Shown: positions 46,638 to 54,679 of the stretch, one piece after another | How the letters are laid out: each line of letters starts with the position of its first letter | Numbering within the stretch: position 1 is the first letter of the stretch | NCBI GenBank assembly: GCA_035906255.1 | Contig: JAMIFM010000029.1 | Coordinates: 1 to 64,000 of the forward strand | Length of the DNA: 64,000 bases | DNA from: SB11 sp035906255 | GTDB lineage: Bacteria; Bacteroidota; Bacteroidia; UBA8524 | Direction of reading: 5' to 3' | Notes under the pieces: generated by a model | Database searches by the model: none | Told to the model about the DNA's origin: nothing | Seen by the model: the letters and a program-made list of their open reading frames with translations, nothing else | Program-made: the position numbers and the translations under genes

Positions 46638-46665
46638 AAGGCGGATAACTCACGTCTTCCGCCTT
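46638..46665 (+). terminator. Hairpin after the early gene block
   Basis: AAGGCGGA pairs with TCCGCCTT around a 12-base loop, 6 bp after the stop at 46631. The following T-run is weak. Confidence 0.45.
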
Positions 46666-46680
46666 ATGGGAGTTCATAAT

Positions 46681-46738
46681 TATATGTGAAGTCTATGTAC
46701 TTACTTATGAAACGAATATACTAAAACATATATGTGAA
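46681..46738 (+). promoter_or_regulatory. Paired TATATGTGAA direct repeats
   Basis: TATATGTGAA occurs at 46681-46690 and again at 46729-46738, the second ending at the ATG of the small regulator. The 48-bp spacing (about four and a half helical turns) could support autoregulation. Confidence 0.4.
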
Positions 46739-46945
46739 ATGGGGAACAAAATAAAATTGATAAGAAAAAACCTTACACAGCTAAAAGATGAATACGAGAC
46801 CTCCTATAAAACTATGAGAAAGATGTTGTTGACCGTCCCCAACCTTGAGGTAAAAAACCGAAAGGTGCGGGATTATTCACCCAAAGAGGTAGAAATGATA
46901 TATAGCCATCTTGGTGTGCCGGGGGCGGAGTTTGATGAAGAGTAA
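46739..46945 (+). CDS. Small DNA-binding-like regulator
   Basis: 68 residues beginning MGNKIKLIRKNLTQLKDEYE. It resembles short Bacteroidota HTH regulators of the DUF4248 style, with the phrase YSPKEVEMIYSHLGVPGAEF at the C-terminus as the likely second helix and end. Paired repeats in its own upstream region support a role as a repressor (inference). Confidence 0.5.
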   Translation: MGNKIKLIRKNLTQLKDEYETSYKTMRKMLLTVPNLEVKNRKVRDYSPKEVEMIYSHLGVPGAEFDEE

Positions 46946-47136
46946 GTGTTTTCTTTTAAATTATAAATATTTGCTAATTAACGGTTTAAAAAGAAATTAC
47001 AATCAAAACAACGGGGTTACTTTCTAAGGGCACACCCGCAATTAATGGATATTCAACGGCTATTGTTGTAAGTTTTATCGGATAACAATATTGGTTAATT
47101 AATTTCAACTATTTATCATTGCAGAAATTATTACCT

Positions 47137-47610
47137 ATGAAAAAAATTACCCTTCTATTAGTTCTTTCTTCATTGCTATGTTTTACCGCGTGTAAAAAAG
47201 ACGAAGAAACCAGCACTCCCCAAAAAACAAAATCGGAGTTATTAAGTGCTAAACCTTGGAAAATGACAGCGTTGACTGTTAACCCTGCAATCAATGCGGG
47301 CGGCACCATGATTACTGATATTTATGCCCAAATGCAAGCCTGTAGCAAAGACGATGTTTACAGTTTTAAAAGTGATAAAACGTACACACAGGAGGAAGGG
47401 GCTACCAAATGCAATCCTAACGACCCACAGGTAAGCGAAGCAGGCACATGGACGTTTAGTTCTGATGAAAAGCAAATTGTTCAAACTTCATCAGGTAACA
47501 CCGAAAGTTCTACTTTGGTTGAATTAACCCAAACCAAACTGGTTATCTCAAACACAGAAACAGACGGTGGTATTACCTATACTTATACAGCGACTTTCAG
47601 CAACCAATAA
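47137..47610 (+). CDS. Lipocalin-like lipoprotein carried by the element
   Basis: 157 residues. A lipoprotein signal with lipobox at FTACKKDEETS, then a small beta-barrel-like domain with PWKMTALTVNPAINAGGTMI, YSFKSDKTYTQEEGA, GTWTFSSDEKQIV and TYTYTATFS. This is the pattern of the lipocalin-like DUF4923/5004 group common in this phylum. It sits alone, followed by a strong terminator, between the early and late gene blocks: a typical position for a lysogenic-conversion cargo gene (inference). Confidence 0.75.
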   Translation: MKKITLLLVLSSLLCFTACKKDEETSTPQKTKSELLSAKPWKMTALTVNPAINAGGTMITDIYAQMQACSKDDVYSFKSDKTYTQEEGATKCNPNDPQVSEAGTWTFSSDEKQIVQTSSGNTESSTLVELTQTKLVISNTETDGGITYTYTATFSNQ

Positions 47611-47631
47611 TTCACACTACAATATAATTTA

Positions 47632-47668
47632 AAGGGGCTGCCTCAATTTTGGGGCAGCCCCTTTTTTT
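47632..47668 (+). terminator. Strong Rho-independent terminator
   Basis: An 11-bp stem AAGGGGCTGCC / GGCAGCCCCTT followed by a T-run. It separates the cargo lipoprotein from the late module. Confidence 0.88.
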
Positions 47669-47805
47669 GTCCCGTTTTCCATTGTATAACTGTAGAAAAT
47701 GTTGGAAAACTTGGGAGTTATTGGCATTGTATTGCCTTAAATTGGAGAAGTGTGGAAGTGAAATTTCCACCCCCTGCACCTTTGCTATCACTTTAACAAG
47801 CATAG

Positions 47806-48390
47806 ATGACAGGATTATACAAATTAGCCGCAGCCGTAGCGGTAACAGGCATATCTGCCCTTACCGCCCTGCGCCTGTCAAGGATAAAAAAAGACCTTAC
47901 CACACGGGTGGGACTGCCCCAAAAAATCGAAATTATCAGGGGTCAGGTGCGTTTTCATATCCCCGTTACCATTTACAACTACACAGGGTTTCGTTTAGCC
48001 CCCAAACGGGTACGGATAGAAGCCTTTTACTTAAACGCTGAAAAAAGCCCCGTACAGTTGGGCATCAGCCCGCAGCAGCCCATAGACCTTGACCTCATAA
48101 AAAACAAGGAAATATCCGCTGTTTTTCAGGTGGATATAAACCCTACCGTCCTAATGGGGTTGCAACTTGACACCCCTGTAACGGTGAGGGTAAAATTTGA
48201 TTACCTCTTTTTCCCTGTTGACATTGATACCGTTATCAGGTTGTCCACTTTTTTCCCTTCCTCACTGGTAAATACCCTTTCCAGTACACTGAGCAGCGTC
48301 CTAAAAAAACTCGGTTTGGGCAACCCAACCCCCTTATCGCCCGCTAAAGGCTATTTACCCACCCCTACCAAAATATCAGACCTGCTGTGA
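47806..48390 (+). CDS. Membrane-anchored beta-sandwich protein
   Basis: 194 residues. A single N-terminal transmembrane segment (about residues 3-23, GLYKLAAAVAVTGISALTAL) is followed by a beta-rich domain with VRFHIPVTIYNYTGFRLAPK and VFQVDINPTVLMG, reminiscent of LEA14/Ig-like folds. It is the first gene of the late module, and its stop overlaps the GTG start of the next gene. Most likely a structural membrane protein of the element's particle or entry apparatus (inference). Confidence 0.6.
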   Translation: MTGLYKLAAAVAVTGISALTALRLSRIKKDLTTRVGLPQKIEIIRGQVRFHIPVTIYNYTGFRLAPKRVRIEAFYLNAEKSPVQLGISPQQPIDLDLIKNKEISAVFQVDINPTVLMGLQLDTPVTVRVKFDYLFFPVDIDTVIRLSTFFPSSLVNTLSSTLSSVLKKLGLGNPTPLSPAKGYLPTPTKISDLL

Positions 48391-50171
48391 AGATAAAAGG
48401 CCCATACATAGACCCTCTTTATGAGTCCGAAGTCCCCGTGTATTTTTTAAACGGGTTGGGACTGGTAGCTACAGGTAAACGCAGGGTAAAGGATATTACC
48501 CCGTTTTTGCGGTATTTCCCGATACCCGACGGCCAAGACACCCCTTACAACAAAGGCGAGTTTGTGCGCACGGGAAAAGTGCTGCAACTGATAGAAGAAC
48601 GGGTACACCGCTACTACAAAGACACAGAACGGTTTGCCAAAGAATACATTACACAGGGCTTGCACCCCAAAGCACAGGGGTACGCGAAAGAAGTATGCCG
48701 CAGGCTCTACCGCTGGCTGATAGACTATGTGCAGTACAAACCCGACCGCACAGGACGCGAAGAACTTCGCCGCCCTGCAAGGGTGGTGCAGGAGGCAAGG
48801 ACGGGCGTGGATTGCGACTGCTTTGCCTACTTTATCTCCAACGTCCTTAAAAACCTTTCTATCCCCCACAAGCTGCGCATCATTGCAGCAGGGGATGCCA
48901 CTGCCTATCACCACATCTACGTGGTTGTTCCCCACAGTGCGGGGAGCTTACAGCCCTATCGCGACAAATTCCGCTATACGGTGGTTGACCCCGTGCTTGA
49001 CACCTTTGATGCCGAACCCCAAGACATCACGGCCTACCACGATTACCCCATGAATGTTACCCAAAATTCCGCCTTAAACGGCACAAATACCCCCATGCTC
49101 GACCAATTATACAACCAACTCAGCAACACGCGGCAACTGATGGTACAAAACCCCGCCTCATACCGCAGTGCGGGGATAAACCCCGATGCCGCCGTACCCC
49201 TGTTGGATGAAGCCCTAAAAGCATGGTACACCCCCCAACGGGACGCTGTACTTGCAAGGCTTTCCAAACTGGATTATCAAATATACACAGGTATCAACGG
49301 GTATCCCCTGAACGGCTTTTTCCAAAACGTAGCCAATGCTGCCAAAAAAGTGGTGAGTGAGGTAAAAACGGTAGTACAGACCGCAGTTACCGACCCTAAA
49401 AAACTTATCACTGACACGGTGGACAAGGCAAAAGACATCATTGACAAAGCCATTGACTACGGACGTACAGGGGCACTGTTTATTCCCCGTAAAGCCTTTA
49501 TGGGGCTGGTGGAACTGAACGTAAGGGGGCTGGCCTCCAAGCTTCAGAAAGGATTGTCCGACCCTGCCATCTCCGACCGCATCAAGCGGTTGTGGGAGGG
49601 TGATTTGGGCGGGGATTTTTCCAACCTTACAGGCTCTATTAACCGAGGGGCTAATAAACCTTTCCTGTTCGGATTACAGGGTTTAGCGGGCGACCCTGCC
49701 ACCGTTACCACTCTTACCGCATCGGCAGGGGGCGTATTGGCCGCCATTCAGCCCATATTGGACGCTATCGAAAAGTTTATCTCTTCGGGGGCAGGCAAAA
49801 CACTGGTAGAAGCAGGCAAAAGCGTAGTAAGCCTTGTTTCCAACAAGGACAACAATACAGCCACCGCCCCAGTGTATATACCAAACCTGCCCACCAATAC
49901 CGCCGTAGCGGATACTTCTTATTACCCCGCCCCAACGGGTGCAAACCCTAATTGGAGCGCACCGCAAAACACTGCGGCAAGCTCAGCGGGTGACAGCAGC
50001 AACACCCTGATGTGGGTAGGCGGCACGTTAGCCGCAGGGCTATTGCTCTTTGCGGTAGCCTCTGCCAAAAACAAGAAAAAGGGCTTAAACGGCCTTGAAG
50101 GTACAAAGAAAACGCATACGGGTAAGCACCACCGCAAGCCCAAAGGCAAAAGTGCCTCCCTCACCTTTTAA
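48387..50171 (+). CDS. Transglutaminase-like cysteine peptidase with C-terminal membrane anchor
   Basis: 594 residues, GTG start overlapping the previous stop. The transglutaminase-like triad is visible: Cys143 in TGVDCDCFAYF, His175 or His176 in AYHHIYVVV, and Asp201 in YTVVDPVLD. Residues about 280-500 are low-complexity and helical (KKVVSEVKTVVQTAVTDPKK). A hydrophobic segment, about residues 540-560 (TLMWVGGTLAAGLLLFAVAS), is followed by a very basic tail (KTHTGKHHRKPKGK). Bacterial members cleave peptide bonds or crosslinks. Here a virion-associated peptidase for entry is plausible. Confidence 0.75.
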   Translation: MKIKGPYIDPLYESEVPVYFLNGLGLVATGKRRVKDITPFLRYFPIPDGQDTPYNKGEFVRTGKVLQLIEERVHRYYKDTERFAKEYITQGLHPKAQGYAKEVCRRLYRWLIDYVQYKPDRTGREELRRPARVVQEARTGVDCDCFAYFISNVLKNLSIPHKLRIIAAGDATAYHHIYVVVPHSAGSLQPYRDKFRYTVVDPVLDTFDAEPQDITAYHDYPMNVTQNSALNGTNTPMLDQLYNQLSNTRQLMVQNPASYRSAGINPDAAVPLLDEALKAWYTPQRDAVLARLSKLDYQIYTGINGYPLNGFFQNVANAAKKVVSEVKTVVQTAVTDPKKLITDTVDKAKDIIDKAIDYGRTGALFIPRKAFMGLVELNVRGLASKLQKGLSDPAISDRIKRLWEGDLGGDFSNLTGSINRGANKPFLFGLQGLAGDPATVTTLTASAGGVLAAIQPILDAIEKFISSGAGKTLVEAGKSVVSLVSNKDNNTATAPVYIPNLPTNTAVADTSYYPAPTGANPNWSAPQNTAASSAGDSSNTLMWVGGTLAAGLLLFAVASAKNKKKGLNGLEGTKKTHTGKHHRKPKGKSASLTF

Positions 50172-50200
50172 TCACAGTAACACCAACGCATCACATTTTT

Positions 50201-50764
50201 ATGAGCGATAAAAAACCAAAATTCTCCCTAAAAAAATACACTGCCTTGCCCGCTCTCAAAAGGACAGGGTTACAGGCGGCTGGCGGCTTGGGCGGCCTCG
50301 GCATTGCCTATGCCATTGACAAAAGTGCCAATGCCCAAAAAGGCTGGGTTATCCCGGCCGTTTTATTCGGTTTGGGATTGACAGGCTTGCACTATTTCAA
50401 CGTGAACCCTCCCAAGGAAAGCGAAACCCTTTTGCAACTTGCGCAGGGCACTTCGGCGGGGGCTGCCATGTACGGCGGTTTAAGAACCATCCAATACGGC
50501 CTGCCCAAAATCACTGCAAACGGCATGAACGGCCTGCGCGGGTTTATTCCTAAACCCCTTGCTGAAAAAATCGCCCTACACCTGCCCACCTTTAACGGTA
50601 TAGGCGACGTTGCCCGCCCTTCGGGGTATTACGACGACCCGATGGCCTCTATGATGGGCGCACAAAACAATACCTACTACCAAGAGCCTTCTTCGGGGGC
50701 ACTCCCCGCCGTTCCCATCAACGGAAACGTGGAAGCCGAAAACGTAGTAGCAGAAGTGCTTTAA
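50201..50764 (+). CDS. Multi-pass small membrane protein of the late module
   Basis: 187 residues with Gly-rich hydrophobic segments at about residues 22-40 (GLQAAGGLGGLGIAYAI), 48-66 (GWVIPAVLFGLGLTGLHYF) and a third, weaker one near residue 85. The N-terminus is basic. Gly-rich short membrane proteins next to capsid genes are a feature of membrane-containing phages. No motif gives an enzymatic role. Confidence 0.6.
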   Translation: MSDKKPKFSLKKYTALPALKRTGLQAAGGLGGLGIAYAIDKSANAQKGWVIPAVLFGLGLTGLHYFNVNPPKESETLLQLAQGTSAGAAMYGGLRTIQYGLPKITANGMNGLRGFIPKPLAEKIALHLPTFNGIGDVARPSGYYDDPMASMMGAQNNTYYQEPSSGALPAVPINGNVEAENVVAEVL

Positions 50765-50773
50765 CCAGTCAAC

Positions 50774-50824
50774 GGTCGATAGTCCACTGTCCACGGTTTT
50801 TGCTGTTGCCCGTGGACTGTTGAC
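50774..50824. repeat. Intergenic repeat A with imperfect hairpin
   Basis: GGTCGATAGTC (50774-50784), then GTCCACTGTCCACGG (50782-50796) pairing with CCGTGGACTGTTGAC (50810-50824) at 13 of 15 positions. Related sequences occur at 52235-52300 and 54581-54644. Confidence 0.65.
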
Positions 50825-50879
50825 TAATCCCTAACCCCCAACAACTAACAACAAGTAACCAATCACTAACCACTAACAA

Positions 50880-51557
50880 ATGAGTGTAATACGACGCAAC
50901 CCCAATTTTACCGCAGGGATTTCCCAATTTTTATTAGACCAGATTTCAAAAGGCAAGGCGGGCGAAGACATCCAACGCCAATACGGACAGGGCAATATCG
51001 AGTTTATTGATATGAGCTTTAAAGTACGCTACAAGCTGGGCGCAATGGCCGCTTCTTCAAACGCTACGGTAAACATTATCGACACTACCATTGCCAAAAC
51101 GGAAGGACGTACCGATTTGCATCAAGGCATTTTGCCCGGCAAGATGGCTTTTGCTATCGGAGCGATACGTTTGGCCTATGGCGAAACCGCAGGATTACCC
51201 GAAACAGCGCTGTACCGTAGTCGCAAGTACGGGTTTAACATCACCCCCGCAGCGGCAGAACAGGCGCAGTTTGTTCCTGCCTTGCTTCAAAACAGCCGAT
51301 TTGAATTTTGGCAAGGGTCGCGCAGGCTGATAAACGAGCAGGTAGAGACCTTTTTTGCCGACACGGACAGCATCGAAGAAGGCGGCCACCTGTTAGACTG
51401 TTTGACCCTCGATAACCCTAAATTATTGATGCCCGACGAAGTTTTATCGGGGATAATCGTTCCCCCTATAACGGGAGCGTCACTGAGTGCGGATGCCTGT
51501 ATCGAGCTGAAAGTTATCGGTACAGCCGCCCAATTACGCAAAACATCTGCTGTTTAA
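50880..51557 (+). CDS. Candidate major capsid protein (jelly-roll-like)
   Basis: A 225-residue protein. After an N-terminal helix (FTAGISQFLLDQISKGKAGE) it is almost entirely beta: IEFIDMSFKVRYKLG, ATVNIIDTT, GKMAFAIGAIRLAYG, FVPALLQNSRFEFWQG, LDNPKLLMPDEVLSGIIVPP and IELKVIGTAAQL. A strand succession of this kind, with a residue pattern like 'FxxALLNSxFEF', suits a single jelly-roll capsid fold. It has no signal peptide and no membrane segment. A strong terminator follows at once, as after highly expressed structural genes. The assignment is inference: structure prediction is needed to test it. Confidence 0.5.
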   Translation: MSVIRRNPNFTAGISQFLLDQISKGKAGEDIQRQYGQGNIEFIDMSFKVRYKLGAMAASSNATVNIIDTTIAKTEGRTDLHQGILPGKMAFAIGAIRLAYGETAGLPETALYRSRKYGFNITPAAAEQAQFVPALLQNSRFEFWQGSRRLINEQVETFFADTDSIEEGGHLLDCLTLDNPKLLMPDEVLSGIIVPPITGASLSADACIELKVIGTAAQLRKTSAV

Positions 51558-51573
51558 CCTACCATAACCCAAC

Positions 51574-51604
51574 GGGGGACGGTGTAAGCCGCCCCCCTTT
51601 TTTT
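51574..51604 (+). terminator. Strong terminator directly after the capsid candidate
   Basis: GGGGG-A-CGG pairs with CCG-CCCCC around a 6-base loop, followed by a run of seven or more T. It lies 16 bp after the stop at 51557 and only 8 bp before the next start. Confidence 0.85.
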
Positions 51605-51611
51605 AACACTC

Positions 51612-51980
51612 ATGAGACGATTAAAGACATTAAATATCAGTTTGGCTGCTGCTACTGCGGCAGGTACTTACTCCTATACGTTTACAGCGGACAAGGATAT
51701 GCAACTGGTAACTGCCATTGCCGTTGCGGAAAACAAACGCAATGCCTCGGACATCTACCGCATCGGTTTAAAACCGACCAACGGCGGTGATGTAGTGATT
51801 GACGTTTGCAACCGTGCCTTTTGGGTAGTGGATGCCGCTACGCCCATTAATGAGCGAATGCTCTTTTTAGGTGAAGGCGGCATTATCGCGCAAGGCTACC
51901 AATATACCGTATCGGTGACCCTTGTAGAAAACCTTGTCGGCGCACTGAATTTGGATATGGTATTTGACCAACGCAGCTAA
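51612..51980 (+). CDS. Small all-beta structural protein
   Basis: 122 residues, predicted beta-rich: RRLKTLNISLAAATAAGTYS, YTFTADKDMQLVTAIAV, VVIDVCNRAFWVV, AQGYQYTVSVTLVENLVG. A second small jelly-roll or a minor capsid/penton protein is possible, given its place right after the capsid candidate. No known motif. Confidence 0.55.
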   Translation: MRRLKTLNISLAAATAAGTYSYTFTADKDMQLVTAIAVAENKRNASDIYRIGLKPTNGGDVVIDVCNRAFWVVDAATPINERMLFLGEGGIIAQGYQYTVSVTLVENLVGALNLDMVFDQRS

Positions 51981-51985
51981 AGGCT

Positions 51986-52249
51986 ATGGTAAATTGGGAA
52001 GACTACAGATACACGGGCGATAACGACAGTTTTCCGCACGAAGGATATTCAGGGTACAGTGTCGAAAATACGGGAACGGTCAACGTAACCTTAAACGACA
52101 ACACCCTGCTCACTCCCGGACAGGAACGGGTATTCCCTTATTTCCCCGACCACTATTACAAAGGGTCGGTACGCCTTTTATGGGCAACCGCAGCAGGCAC
52201 TAAAAACATTACCGTCAGAGCCTTTCGGATAACAGACCACTGTCAGTAG
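51986..52249 (+). CDS. Small all-beta protein
   Basis: 87 residues, starting 5 bp after the previous stop. Alternating strands (VENTGTVNVTLNDNTLLTPG, YYKGSVRLLWATAAGTKNIT) suggest a single compact beta domain, for instance a spike base. No motif recognised. Confidence 0.5.
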   Translation: MVNWEDYRYTGDNDSFPHEGYSGYSVENTGTVNVTLNDNTLLTPGQERVFPYFPDHYYKGSVRLLWATAAGTKNITVRAFRITDHCQ

Positions 52250-52300
52250 TCGGTGGTCAGTTGACAAAAACACTAACCCCAACCCCTAACAACTAACAAC
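52235..52300. repeat. Intergenic repeat B
   Basis: GACCAC (52235-52240) pairs with GTGGTC (52253-52258) across the previous stop codon. A TTGAC and then ACTAACCCCAACCCCTAACA-type tract follow, matching the tails of the spacers at 50825-50879 and 54645-54675. Confidence 0.5.
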
Positions 52301-52306
52301 CAAAAG

Positions 52307-53269
52307 ATGCAAACCCCGTTCGGAAATACCCCCAATACGACCAATTACAACACCTACGGAGCTGCCATCGGTTCGGGGGAAGGTTTTGTATTGGACAGGG
52401 TTGCGGGGGCTAAAATGGCGGTATCGGTGCGTAAGCTCTCACAAGGGTATTCGGGTAACTATGCCCGTATCAGAAGAGCATCGGACAATTTAGAATCTGA
52501 TATTACTACCCCTTACGGGGGCTTTATCTCACCACAAGCAGCGGTATCGGACGGCAGCGGACTGCAAGGTTGGCTTTCAGGTGCAGACGGCGCAGGGGTA
52601 AGATGGTACGACCAAAGCGGGGCAGCGGCACATTTAACTCAAAATACCGCAGCGAACCAGTTTTTGTTACGCTTTGGTTTTACGGGCAACCGTACCGCCT
52701 TTGCAGGCAAGCCCTTATCGGATTACCAATGGGTGTATCCTGCCTCTACGGGCAACTACCTCTTTGGGGCGAACAAACAGTTCTGTTTTCATTTTGTAGT
52801 AAAAACCAACGTAGTGGGCGGGTCGGATTTCGGTATGTTTTACCACATCGCCTCGGTCAATGACCTTGTACGCGGAATGATACTAAGGGTGGTAGGTTCG
52901 GGTAGCGGTTACAAAGCAGGATTTGTGGGCGGGGATTTAAACGCTACGGTTAATATGTCAACGGTAAGTGTTTTTGACAATACCCGACCGCACCATATTC
53001 TTTTCTGCTACGATGGTACAGTAAACACCTCATGGACGGACAGGCTGACAGTGTATGTGGACGGTATCGCCAGCCCGATGGCGGCATCGTTCCAAACAGG
53101 GCCGTTCCCTGCACCGTTGACGCAACCCGTTACCATACCGAGGGTATGGGCACCCTATACCGCAATTACCAACAGCGGTTTATCCGAAGCTATCCTTTGG
53201 GATAGGTTACTCACCCAAACAGAAATTTCATTTCTCACCCAAAACACCCGCAAAGCCTATGGACTATAA
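52307..53269 (+). CDS. Spike/receptor-binding protein with AbfB-like and ConA-like parts
   Basis: 320 residues. The N-terminal half has SVRKLSQGYSGNYARIRRAS, then GAGVRWYDQSGAAAHLTQ, phrases characteristic of the alpha-L-arabinofuranosidase-B catalytic-like domain that also occurs in phage tail and spike proteins. The C-terminal half is a concanavalin-like lectin fold (HFVVKTNVVGGSDFGMFYHI, LTVYVDGIASPMA, LSEAILWDRLLTQTEISFL). Such proteins bind cell-surface glycans. No signal peptide, so it is assembled in the cytoplasm like a virion protein. Confidence 0.7.
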   Translation: MQTPFGNTPNTTNYNTYGAAIGSGEGFVLDRVAGAKMAVSVRKLSQGYSGNYARIRRASDNLESDITTPYGGFISPQAAVSDGSGLQGWLSGADGAGVRWYDQSGAAAHLTQNTAANQFLLRFGFTGNRTAFAGKPLSDYQWVYPASTGNYLFGANKQFCFHFVVKTNVVGGSDFGMFYHIASVNDLVRGMILRVVGSGSGYKAGFVGGDLNATVNMSTVSVFDNTRPHHILFCYDGTVNTSWTDRLTVYVDGIASPMAASFQTGPFPAPLTQPVTIPRVWAPYTAITNSGLSEAILWDRLLTQTEISFLTQNTRKAYGL

Positions 53270-53501
53270 ATATTACACCGCCGTATGCTTTGACACGTTG
53301 AACGAAGCTGCCCAATTTTCACAAAGCTGCCTTTCCCCGCATACAGGGGAAGATGCCGCCACACAGTATATGTACCCCGTCGGCTTTACCGATACAGAAA
53401 AATACGCCGTAGTGGTGTACGATTTAAACACCCTTTCGCAAGCAGACATTTTAAAAGTAACCATACAAAAAATAAGCACAGACTTTATACCCCTTCATTA
53501 G
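53259..53501 (+). CDS. Small protein overlapping the spike gene
   Basis: 80 residues. Its ATG lies 11 bp inside the end of the spike gene. It begins MDYKYYTAVCFDTLNEAAQF and is a mixed alpha/beta protein with no motif I know. The overlap implies translational coupling, so it may chaperone or cap the spike. Confidence 0.55.
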   Translation: MDYKYYTAVCFDTLNEAAQFSQSCLSPHTGEDAATQYMYPVGFTDTEKYAVVVYDLNTLSQADILKVTIQKISTDFIPLH

Positions 53502-53503
53502 CC

Positions 53504-53764
53504 ATGTTTGACAAACAACTCACTTTAAAACAAGCCATCGGCATTGTTGTATCAGCCGTTACCCTCTGTGGGGGAGCATGGGTGGACATGAAAATATCAG
53601 TGGCAAGGCAAGACAATGCCATATCAGAAACCGAACGCCGATTGGAAGAAACGCGGCGCACTGAAGAGGAACATTACCACGAGTTGAAAGTTTCCAACCA
53701 AGCCATCTATGACAAGCTGGTAGAAATACAGGTTTCACTACAAAACAAGCAAGACCGCCCATGA
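53504..53764 (+). CDS. Small membrane protein with coiled coil (holin or spanin-like)
   Basis: 86 residues. One transmembrane segment at about residues 9-27 (AIGIVVSAVTLCGGAWVDM) is followed by a charged coiled coil (RRLEETRRTEEEHYHELKVS). It resembles the i-spanin/Rz shape or small phage membrane proteins. The stop overlaps the next start by 4 bp. Confidence 0.55.
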   Translation: MFDKQLTLKQAIGIVVSAVTLCGGAWVDMKISVARQDNAISETERRLEETRRTEEEHYHELKVSNQAIYDKLVEIQVSLQNKQDRP

Positions 53765-54579
53765 ATTTTAACCACATCATACAAGGGAGCGCACTGCGCG
53801 TAGCGGTCAACGGCAGGGCATTAACCATCTGCAAGCGGTACGAAGAGATAACAGAAGGGGGCAACACCCCTGAAAACTACGTCCGCGAAGTATTGCAGGG
53901 CATGGGCTTATCCCGCTGTACGGTCGAGGTATTCCGCTCCAACGGCAACTCCTTTAAAAAAGACAGTCAGTTTGAATATTCCTTAAACGGTCATTCACAC
54001 GCACAACGCACACCTTCGGGCATTCCGTTAAGCGGTGCGTTTGAGGGCATGGTTTATACAGGCCACGAAGCACTTTTGGCCAAACAGTACGAAAAATGGT
54101 ACAACGAAGAAGCCGACAAAAACCGCAAGCTGCGCACTGAGCTGGACGAGGCGACCCGCGAACTGAACAAAACCAAAAACGATTTGCAGCTTTTGGAAAT
54201 GCGCAAGGAACTGGAGGCAGAGCAAAAAGCCCTTGTGCTGGAAAAAGAAAACAAAAAGGGATTGAGCGGGATTGCCGACACGATTGAAAAGTACCCCTTC
54301 TTGCAAGGGCTATTGGACAAAATCATGGACAATTTCAGTTCACAAGGAAAAACGGGCGGACTGGAAGGCATCGACGACCCTGAAATACAACAGGCCGTTA
54401 CAGAGGCCACCCAACAGCTTATTAAGCTGGCAACGACCGACCGCGAGCATTTTGCCTACGTAACCCTTGCCGCCGACAAGCTGGCCGCCGACAAAGAAAT
54501 GGCTAAGTATATCTACAACTGGATGAATACACCTACTGAGGGCAGTCAGCAGACGACGGCCAATACACCGCCGCTTTAA
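53761..54579 (+). CDS. Coiled-coil structural protein
   Basis: 272 residues. An N-terminal globular part (about 1-95) is followed by a coiled coil at about 108-165 (KNRKLRTELDEATRELNKTK). A Gly/Leu-rich patch (SGIADTIEKYPFLQGLLDKI) and a helical C-terminus end the protein. No signal peptide. A scaffold or internal virion protein is possible but unproven. Confidence 0.55.
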   Translation: MNFNHIIQGSALRVAVNGRALTICKRYEEITEGGNTPENYVREVLQGMGLSRCTVEVFRSNGNSFKKDSQFEYSLNGHSHAQRTPSGIPLSGAFEGMVYTGHEALLAKQYEKWYNEEADKNRKLRTELDEATRELNKTKNDLQLLEMRKELEAEQKALVLEKENKKGLSGIADTIEKYPFLQGLLDKIMDNFSSQGKTGGLEGIDDPEIQQAVTEATQQLIKLATTDREHFAYVTLAADKLAADKEMAKYIYNWMNTPTEGSQQTTANTPPL

Positions 54580-54580
54580 T

Positions 54581-54644
54581 GGTCGATAGTCAGCAGACGA
54601 CAGTCCTCAGCAAAACCGTTGACCGTCGTCCGTGGACAGTTGAC
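54581..54644. repeat. Intergenic repeat C
   Basis: GGTCGATAGTC at 54581-54591 and CCGTGGACAGTTGAC at 54630-54644 match 50774-50784 exactly and 50810-50824 at 14 of 15 positions. The next bases are ACTAACCACTAA. GTCAGCAGACGACG also occurs just before, inside the coding region. Confidence 0.65.
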
Positions 54645-54679
54645 CAAACACTAACCACTAATCCCCAATCACAAAAAAA

